From Mycobacterium aquaticum (GTDB taxonomy: Bacteria; Actinomycetota; Actinomycetes; Mycobacteriales; Mycobacteriaceae), in contig NZ_MVHF01000003.1 in assembly GCF_002086485.1 (NCBI RefSeq), positions 1-64,000 on the forward strand: a stretch of DNA of 64,000 nucleotides, read 5' to 3'. This document shows positions 54,973-64,000 of the stretch, in pieces. Within the stretch, counting starts at the first letter, position 1. Every line of letters begins with the position of its first letter. Below the pieces are notes generated by a model. The model ran no database searches, was not told the DNA's origin, and saw nothing but the letters and a program-made list of their open reading frames with translations. The translations under genes and the position numbers were made by a program.

Positions 54973-54988
54973 TCTGACTAAGGTCAGA
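54973..54988 (+). promoter_or_regulatory. Dyad operator before the MarR-GNAT gene
   Basis: TCTGAC-TAAG-GTCAGA is a perfect 6-bp inverted repeat ending 3 nt before the ATG. It overlaps a possible TTATCT -10 box. This is where a self-repressing MarR protein would bind. Confidence 0.55.
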
Positions 54989-54991
54989 GAT

Positions 54992-55882
54992 ATGTCCGCG
55001 GAGATGGTCGCGCAGGTCCGTCGGTTCAACCGGGTCGTCACCCGCAGCGCGGGGGTGCTCAACGAGAACTTCCTCGCGAGTGGTCGGTCCCTCGGCCAAG
55101 ACCGGCTGCTGTGGGAAATCGGCACCGACGGACGCGTCGTGCGGGACCTGCGGGAGCGGCTCGGGCTGGATTCGGGATACCTGAGCAGGCTCCTGCGGGC
55201 GTTGCAGCGGGAGGGCCTGGTCGACGTCGCACCCAGCGAAGCCGACGGGCGTGTGCGCACCGCGCACCTCACCGAGGCCGGACGCCGCGAGCTCGACACG
55301 CTCAACGAGCGCTCCGACGACGCGGCCGCCGACGTGCTGCGCACGCTGACCGAGAGCCAGCAGGACCAGCTGGTGACGGCGATGGCCCAGGTCGAGCGGC
55401 TGCTCACCGCATCGGCCGTGCGGGTGAATGTGTGCGACCCACGTCATCCTGACGCCCGGTACTGCCTGGCCACCTACTACGCGGAACTGGCGCAGCGGTT
55501 CACCGGCGGCTACGACCCCGCCGTCAGCCCGGTCGCTGACGGCGAGATGACGCCGCCCGCGGGGCTGCTCCTTGTCGCATCGCTGGACGGGCGGCCGGTG
55601 GGCTGCGGTGCGGTGATCTGGTATCCAGGCGGCGTCGCGCTGGTCAAACGAATGTGGGTGGCTCCGGGCGTTCGTGGCCTGGGTCTCGGCAGGCGAATCC
55701 TGACCGAACTCGAGGCCAAGGCCTACGCACACGGGCACCGGCTGATGCGGCTGGAGACCAAGGCCGAGCTGGCCGAAGCCCTTCAGATGTACCGAAGCTG
55801 CGGCTATCAGGAGGTGGAACCTTTCAACGACGAGGTCTACGCCGATCACTGGTTCGAGAAGCGACTGCCAGACTCCCGCTGA
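54992..55882 (+). CDS. MarR-family regulator fused to a GNAT acetyltransferase
   Basis: 296 residues. Residues about 1-140 are a MarR winged helix, with LRERLGLDSGYLSRLLRALQREGLV as the recognition region and EADGRVRTAHLTEAG as the wing. Residues about 145-296 are a GNAT domain with the acetyl-CoA loop VRGLGLGRRILTELE and the C-terminal YRSCGYQEVEPFN. Such fusions couple DNA binding to an acetylation reaction on an unknown substrate. The ATG at 54992 is preceded by a perfect dyad, probably its own operator. The IS607-like element ends just upstream and could have replaced part of its promoter. Confidence 0.9.
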   Translation: MSAEMVAQVRRFNRVVTRSAGVLNENFLASGRSLGQDRLLWEIGTDGRVVRDLRERLGLDSGYLSRLLRALQREGLVDVAPSEADGRVRTAHLTEAGRRELDTLNERSDDAAADVLRTLTESQQDQLVTAMAQVERLLTASAVRVNVCDPRHPDARYCLATYYAELAQRFTGGYDPAVSPVADGEMTPPAGLLLVASLDGRPVGCGAVIWYPGGVALVKRMWVAPGVRGLGLGRRILTELEAKAYAHGHRLMRLETKAELAEALQMYRSCGYQEVEPFNDEVYADHWFEKRLPDSR

Positions 55883-55910
55883 GCGAAACGGAATCGCCGC
55901 GCAGCGCTCG

Positions 55911-57020
55911 ATGTTGGTTGGACATGTGAATCCACGCCCAGAGTTGTTCAGCCCGATCACAGTCGGCTCTCTGACGATCCCCAATCGGTTTGCCATGGCC
56001 CCCATGACCCGTCGCGCTTCGCCGGGCGGTGTCCCAGGCCCTGATGTCGCGGCGTACTACGCGCGACGTGCCGCCGGTGGTGTCGGCCTGATCATCACCG
56101 AGGGCGTGCGGTTGCCCGATCCCGTCGCGGGCTGGCCGTTCAGCATCCCGACCCTGGCCGGTCCAGAGGTGCTGGCCGGCTGGCGGGCCGTCACCGACGC
56201 CGTGCACGCGCACGGCGCGACGATCGCTGCGCAGCTGTGGCATCAAGGCGCTGAACGTGACGACCGCGACGGGCTGGTCCCGGTGAGCCCGTCGGGCCTC
56301 AACTCCCTCGGCGAAGCCAAGGGACGCGCGTTGGGCACCGACGAGCTCGCCGGTGTGGCCGCGGGCTTCGCCGAGGCTGCCCGCAACGCCAAGGCAGCCG
56401 GATTCGACGCCGTCGAACTGCATGGTGCGCATGGCTATCTCCTCGACGAATTCCTCTGGGAGAGAACGAATCAGCGCACCGACGGATACGGTGGCTCCAT
56501 CGCCGCGCGCACCCGCTTCCCGGTCGAGGTGATCACCGCGGTACGGGACGCCGTCGGTTCGGGGTTTCCGATCATCTACCGGTTCTCGCAGTGGAAGGCC
56601 AACGCCTACGACGCGCATATTGCAGCCGACCCGGCTGAGCTGGAGGCGGTCCTGACGCCTCTGGTCACCGCCGGCGTCGACATCCTGCACCCGTCGACCC
56701 GCAGGCACTACCTGCCGGCGTTCCCCGGGTCCGCCCTCAGCCTCGCCGGCTGGGTCAAGCAGATCACCGGTATCCCGGTCATCGGCGTAGGCTCCGTTGG
56801 ACTGGCCACCGAGTTCAAACCTGGCCGGGCCGATTCAGATGTGATCACCCCGGCTCCGGTGGACCGGTTGCTCGAGCAGTTCGCGGCAGGCGAGTTCGAC
56901 ATCGTTGCGATCGGGAGGGCTTTGCTGGCCGACCCGGAGTGGGTGAACCGGTTGCGCGACGACACGCTCGACGGCTTCGGCGGCTACCACGCCGAAACCG
57001 CACTCGCCGGCTTGCATTGA
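55911..57020 (+). CDS. Old yellow enzyme family NADH:flavin oxidoreductase
   Basis: 369 residues, FMN-dependent TIM barrel. RPELFSPITVGSLTIPNR starts the fold, AMAPMTR is the flavin-binding strand, and HGAHGYLLDEFLWERTNQR with DGYGGS is the OYE active-site signature. It would reduce activated C=C bonds using NAD(P)H; the natural substrate is unknown. The start may be ATG 55911 or GTG 55926; the latter gives VNPRPELFSP, closer to family N-termini. It is 28 nt downstream of the MarR-GNAT gene and may be its target. Confidence 0.9.
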   Translation: MLVGHVNPRPELFSPITVGSLTIPNRFAMAPMTRRASPGGVPGPDVAAYYARRAAGGVGLIITEGVRLPDPVAGWPFSIPTLAGPEVLAGWRAVTDAVHAHGATIAAQLWHQGAERDDRDGLVPVSPSGLNSLGEAKGRALGTDELAGVAAGFAEAARNAKAAGFDAVELHGAHGYLLDEFLWERTNQRTDGYGGSIAARTRFPVEVITAVRDAVGSGFPIIYRFSQWKANAYDAHIAADPAELEAVLTPLVTAGVDILHPSTRRHYLPAFPGSALSLAGWVKQITGIPVIGVGSVGLATEFKPGRADSDVITPAPVDRLLEQFAAGEFDIVAIGRALLADPEWVNRLRDDTLDGFGGYHAETALAGLH

Positions 57021-57065
57021 CCATAGGCTGGGAACAGCCCGCCGCACCGTAACGTTAGGAAAGTC

Positions 57066-57431
57066 GTGACTACGCAAGACATCACCGCAGAACAGTTCAA
57101 CGCCACCATTGCCGACAACGAGATCGTGCTGGTGGACTTCTGGGCGTCGTGGTGCGGGCCGTGTCGTGCGTTCGCGCCGACCTTCAAGGCCGCATCGGAG
57201 AAGCACCCCGACGTGGTGTTCGCCAAGGTCGACACCGAGGCCGAGCAGTCGCTGGCCGCTGCCGCCGAGATCCGGTCCATCCCGACCCTGATGGCTTTCA
57301 AGAAGGGCAAGCTGGTGTTCAACCAGGCCGGTGCCCTGCCGCCGGCAGCGCTCGAGGACCTGGTTCAGAAGGTCAAGGATTTCGACGTCGACGCGGCGAT
57401 CGCCGCACAGGGTGACGGCGAGCAGGCTTAG
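57066..57431 (+). CDS. trxB: Thioredoxin
   Basis: 121 residues. The active site WCGPC has Cys30 and Cys33; the cis-Pro lies in IRSIPTLMAF. There is a short extra acidic C-terminal tail. It corresponds to Rv1471. The GTG start at 57066 is preceded by AGGAAAG, and the OYE gene ends 45 nt upstream. It reduces protein disulfides in the cytoplasm. Confidence 0.94.
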   Translation: MTTQDITAEQFNATIADNEIVLVDFWASWCGPCRAFAPTFKAASEKHPDVVFAKVDTEAEQSLAAAAEIRSIPTLMAFKKGKLVFNQAGALPPAALEDLVQKVKDFDVDAAIAAQGDGEQA

Positions 57432-57479
57432 CTCGGCCTGATCCGCGGCCGCTGCGCGCTCAGGCGGCCGGACACGCGA

Positions 57480-57485
57480 TAGCGT
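57480..57485 (+). promoter_or_regulatory. Candidate -10 box of echA12 (leaderless)
   Basis: TAGCGT ends 7 nt before the GTG at 57493. This spacing favours 57493 over the upstream in-frame GTG at 57484, which lies inside the box. Confidence 0.45.
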
Positions 57486-57492
57486 GCTCTGC

Positions 57493-58314
57493 GTGACAGA
57501 GCCCAACCAGTTCGTCTTGGTCGACCATCCGCGGCCGGGCGTGGCCTTGGTGACCTTGAATCGGCCCGAGCGGATGAACTCGATGGCGTTCGACGTCATG
57601 GTTCCGCTCAAGCGGACGCTCGAAGACCTCCGCGACGACAACTCCGTGCGGGTCGTGGTGCTGACCGGCGCCGGCCGGGGCTTCTCGTCGGGCGCCGACC
57701 ACAAGTCGGCAGGGTCCGTGCCGCACGTCGACGGTCTGACCAGGCCGACGTTCGCGCTGCGGTCCATGGAAGTACTCGACGAGGTGATCCTGGGCCTGCG
57801 ACGGCTCCATCAGCCCGTCATCGCGGCGGTGAATGGGGCCGCGATCGGTGGCGGGTTGTGCCTGGCGCTGGCCTGCGACATCCGGGTGGCGGCGGACGGC
57901 GCGTATTTCCGGGCCGCCGGTATCAACAACGGACTGACCGCCAGCGAGCTGGGCCTGTCGTACCTGCTGCCTCGGGCGATCGGCGCCTCGCGGGCCTTCG
58001 AGATCATGCTGACGGGCCGCGACGTCGACGCCGAAGAGGCCGCGCGCATCGGTCTGGTGTCCCGCTCGGTGCCCGTGGACGAGCTGCTGGAGACCTGCTA
58101 CACGATGGCCGAGGGCATCGCGGCGTTCTCCCGGCCGGGAATCGAGTTGACCAAGCGGACACTTTGGAGTGGACTGGACGCCGCTAGCCTTGAGGGGCAT
58201 ATGCAGGCCGAAGGCCTCGGGCAACTCTTCGTACGCCTGCTCACCGCAAATTTCGAGGAAGCGGTGGCTGCGCGCGTGGAGGGGCGCCCACCGGTGTTTA
58301 CCGACGACAAATAA
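57493..58314 (+). CDS. echA12: Enoyl-CoA hydratase/isomerase family protein
   Basis: 273 residues of the crotonase family. The oxyanion-hole loops are GFSSGADHKSAG and NGAAIGGGLCLALACDI. The middle segment AGINNGLTASELGLSYLLP carries Glu at the place of a catalytic acid. It matches M. tuberculosis EchA12 over the whole length. The start GTG 57493 was preferred over GTG 57484 because a TANNNT box lies 7 nt before it. Confidence 0.92.
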   Translation: MTEPNQFVLVDHPRPGVALVTLNRPERMNSMAFDVMVPLKRTLEDLRDDNSVRVVVLTGAGRGFSSGADHKSAGSVPHVDGLTRPTFALRSMEVLDEVILGLRRLHQPVIAAVNGAAIGGGLCLALACDIRVAADGAYFRAAGINNGLTASELGLSYLLPRAIGASRAFEIMLTGRDVDAEEAARIGLVSRSVPVDELLETCYTMAEGIAAFSRPGIELTKRTLWSGLDAASLEGHMQAEGLGQLFVRLLTANFEEAVAARVEGRPPVFTDDK

Positions 58315-58339
58315 GAACGACAGGCAGGGAGGCAGTAGC

Positions 58340-59968
<1,629 letters not shown>

Positions 59969-60092
59969 GTTGTTGCGCTCGCCAAAACAGGATCGACGCC
60001 AAATCCTAAGACGTTGGCCAATTTCGCCCGCCGACGTGTGACCTGTTTCTAGTCTGGGTAACCGTCGGGACATCCACAGCGGGGAGATGTCG

Positions 60093-60287
60093 ATGAAGGA
60101 AACCAACAAGACCCGGGACGAATTGCTGACCGAGTTGCGCAGCGCCTACGAGAAGGGCGCCAGCATCCGCTCGCTGGTTGCGACGACCGGTCGGTCCTAC
60201 GGTTCGATACACAGCTTGCTACGGGAATCGGGAACCACGATGCGCAGCAGGGGTGGGCCCAATCACCGCACCAGGGCCCGCGCCTGA
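60093..60287 (+). CDS. Small helix-turn-helix protein (Rv1473A-like)
   Basis: 64 residues. A single HTH (about 10-47, ELRSAYEKGASIRSLVATTGRSYGSIH) is followed by a basic tail ending RGGPNHRTRARA. It is nearly identical in layout to Rv1473A, a possible DNA-binding protein. ATG 60093 was preferred to ATG 60087 because GGGGAG at 60081-60086 is directly adjacent to the latter and 6 nt from the former. Target unknown. Confidence 0.85.
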   Translation: MKETNKTRDELLTELRSAYEKGASIRSLVATTGRSYGSIHSLLRESGTTMRSRGGPNHRTRARA

Positions 60288-60315
60288 GCCCACAACCGTT
60301 GCGGCGCGGCCGGTT

Positions 60316-60900
60316 TCAGTGATCGGCTGAGGCCGGGTGTTGCTGCCGCACCGATGCCTCAACCAGGTCGAGGACCGCATTGAGATTCTTGGGGTCCTCG
60401 CCGGAGGCCAGCCGCGCCACCAACCCGTCGAGCACGAGATCGAGGTAGATGTGCAGCACCGCGCTCGGGACGTCGTCCCGCAAGCGTCCGGCCTGCTTCT
60501 GCCGCCGTAATCGTTCAGTGGTGGCAGCAGACAGCTCGGCCGATCGTTCTGCCCAGCCTTGGTGAAAAGCCGGGTCGTTACGCAGTTTTCGGGCGATCTC
60601 CAGCCGCGTCGCCAGCCAGTCGAACTGCTCGGGCGCGGCCAGCATGTTACGCATCACCTGGATCAGACCCTCGCGGGCAGCCACGTCGGCCATCCGCTCG
60701 GCGTCCTCGCGGGCCAGTTCGAAGAACAGGGTGTCCTTGTCCTTGAAATGGTGAAAGATTGCGCCGCGCGACAGCCCGATGGTTTGTTCGAGCCGTCGCA
60801 CGGTCGCACTCTCGTACCCGTACTGAGCGAAGCAGCGCCGGGCGCCGTCGAGAATCTGGCGGCGGCGGGCCGCCAGATGGTCGTCGGTCACCCGGGGCAC
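60316..60900 (-). CDS. acnR: TetR-family repressor of aconitase
   Basis: 194 residues. The N-terminal HTH (about 12-58, ARRCFAQYGYESATVRRLE then LSRGAIFHHFKDKDTLF) is TetR type; the rest is the ligand domain. Position 65 nt behind acn and similarity to Rv1474c and C. glutamicum AcnR give the assignment. It should repress the acn-acnR unit through the dyad at 63853-63868. The start is GTG 60900. Confidence 0.92.
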   Translation of the reverse strand: MPRVTDDHLAARRRQILDGARRCFAQYGYESATVRRLEQTIGLSRGAIFHHFKDKDTLFFELAREDAERMADVAAREGLIQVMRNMLAAPEQFDWLATRLEIARKLRNDPAFHQGWAERSAELSAATTERLRRQKQAGRLRDDVPSAVLHIYLDLVLDGLVARLASGEDPKNLNAVLDLVEASVRQQHPASADH

Positions 60901-60965
60901 TGGTTCACTCCTCGCGCAGGCGCGTGTCGTAGCGCCATAGCTGACTTGGTTTCTCCGGCCAGGAG

Positions 60966-63848
<2,883 letters not shown>

Positions 63849-63852
63849 TTAA

Positions 63853-63868
63853 CAGTACGCTTGTCCTG
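63853..63868 (-). promoter_or_regulatory. AcnR-type operator upstream of acn
   Basis: CAGTAC-GCTT-GTCCTG is an inverted repeat with one mismatch in 6-bp arms, closely matching the C. glutamicum AcnR motif as I recall it (CAGNAC-N4-GTACTG). It lies 59 nt upstream of the acn GTG. It overlaps a small palindrome TGTTAACA at 63847-63854. The remaining sequence to 64000 shows no gene. Confidence 0.65.
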
Positions 63869-64000
63869 CAATACGCCGCAGGGCGCGTAACAGTCTTCTC
63901 TTGTTGTTTCCGCGGTGCTACCCGGACGCCCGGATTCGGCCACCTGTGCGCGGCGGCGTCGGCCGAGTCGCACCGAGGGCGCCCAAATTTACCGGGGTGT

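Noticed and set aside
54680..54991. N-terminal extension of the MarR-GNAT protein
   Set aside because: It would read through the tnpA remnant in reverse and contains no domain; the ATG at 54992 with its upstream dyad is the natural start.

Overview
The window is chromosomal DNA of a fast-growing mycobacterium (Mycolicibacterium type, close to M. smegmatis). The evidence is high GC, many GTG starts, and a gene order close to the M. tuberculosis Rv1406-Rv1475c segment: fmt, rsmB, ribD, P55-lprG, ribC-ribA2-ribH, uvrC-rapZ-yvcK-whiA, gap-pgk-tpiA-secG-ppc, pgl-opcA-zwf-tal-tkt, ctaB-qor-ctaA, mptB, the suf operon, trx, echA12, an ABC-F gene, acnR and acn. Added to this backbone are an MspA-family porin, a FtsX-type ABC exporter with a cyclic-nucleotide-binding-like ATPase, an iron-boxed ferredoxin reductase, a gamma-glutamyltransferase lipoprotein, and an IS607-like insertion.

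Layout. 1-11.8 kb: a LemA-like protein, then fmt-rsmB-ribD coupled by ATGA overlaps. An ABC exporter and the P55-LprG lipid-export pair lie on the minus strand. The riboflavin genes ribC, ribA2 and ribH follow, with a PH-domain membrane protein. 11.8-20.5 kb: lipoprotein gamma-glutamyltransferase, the coupled uvrC-rapZ-yvcK-whiA operon, and an SLC13-like transporter. 20.6-28 kb: lower glycolysis (gap-pgk-tpiA), secG, a porin with a Pro/Thr-rich secreted partner, and ppc. 28-36.5 kb: ferredoxin-NADP reductase behind a strong IdeR box, then the pentose phosphate operon tkt-tal-zwf-opcA-pgl on the minus strand. 36.7-45.1 kb: heme O/heme A synthesis (ctaB, ctaA), qor, an ATP-grasp protein, a two-gene ABC transporter and the mannosyltransferase mptB. 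45.2-51.4 kb: sufR-B-D-C-S-U-T. 51.5-54.9 kb: two uncharacterised genes and the IS607-like element with an intact tnpB but a broken tnpA. 55-64 kb: MarR-GNAT fusion, OYE-type oxidoreductase, thioredoxin, echA12, ABC-F ATPase, a small HTH protein, and aconitase with its TetR repressor.

Functionally most of the window is central carbon, redox and Fe-S metabolism. Regulatory sites can be read directly: an IdeR box before the ferredoxin reductase, a dyad over the sufR start with a look-alike before the gene after sufT, an AcnR-type operator before acn, and a dyad before the MarR-GNAT gene. Many first genes carry a TANNNT box 6-7 nt before the start codon, the expected picture for leaderless mRNAs.

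The best candidate for something undescribed is the degraded IS607-like element: a full-length TnpB with intact RuvC and zinc-ribbon residues, a tnpA killed by a stop right after its catalytic-serine motif plus two frameshifts, and three successive hairpins at the tnpB 3' end that could be an omega-RNA scaffold.
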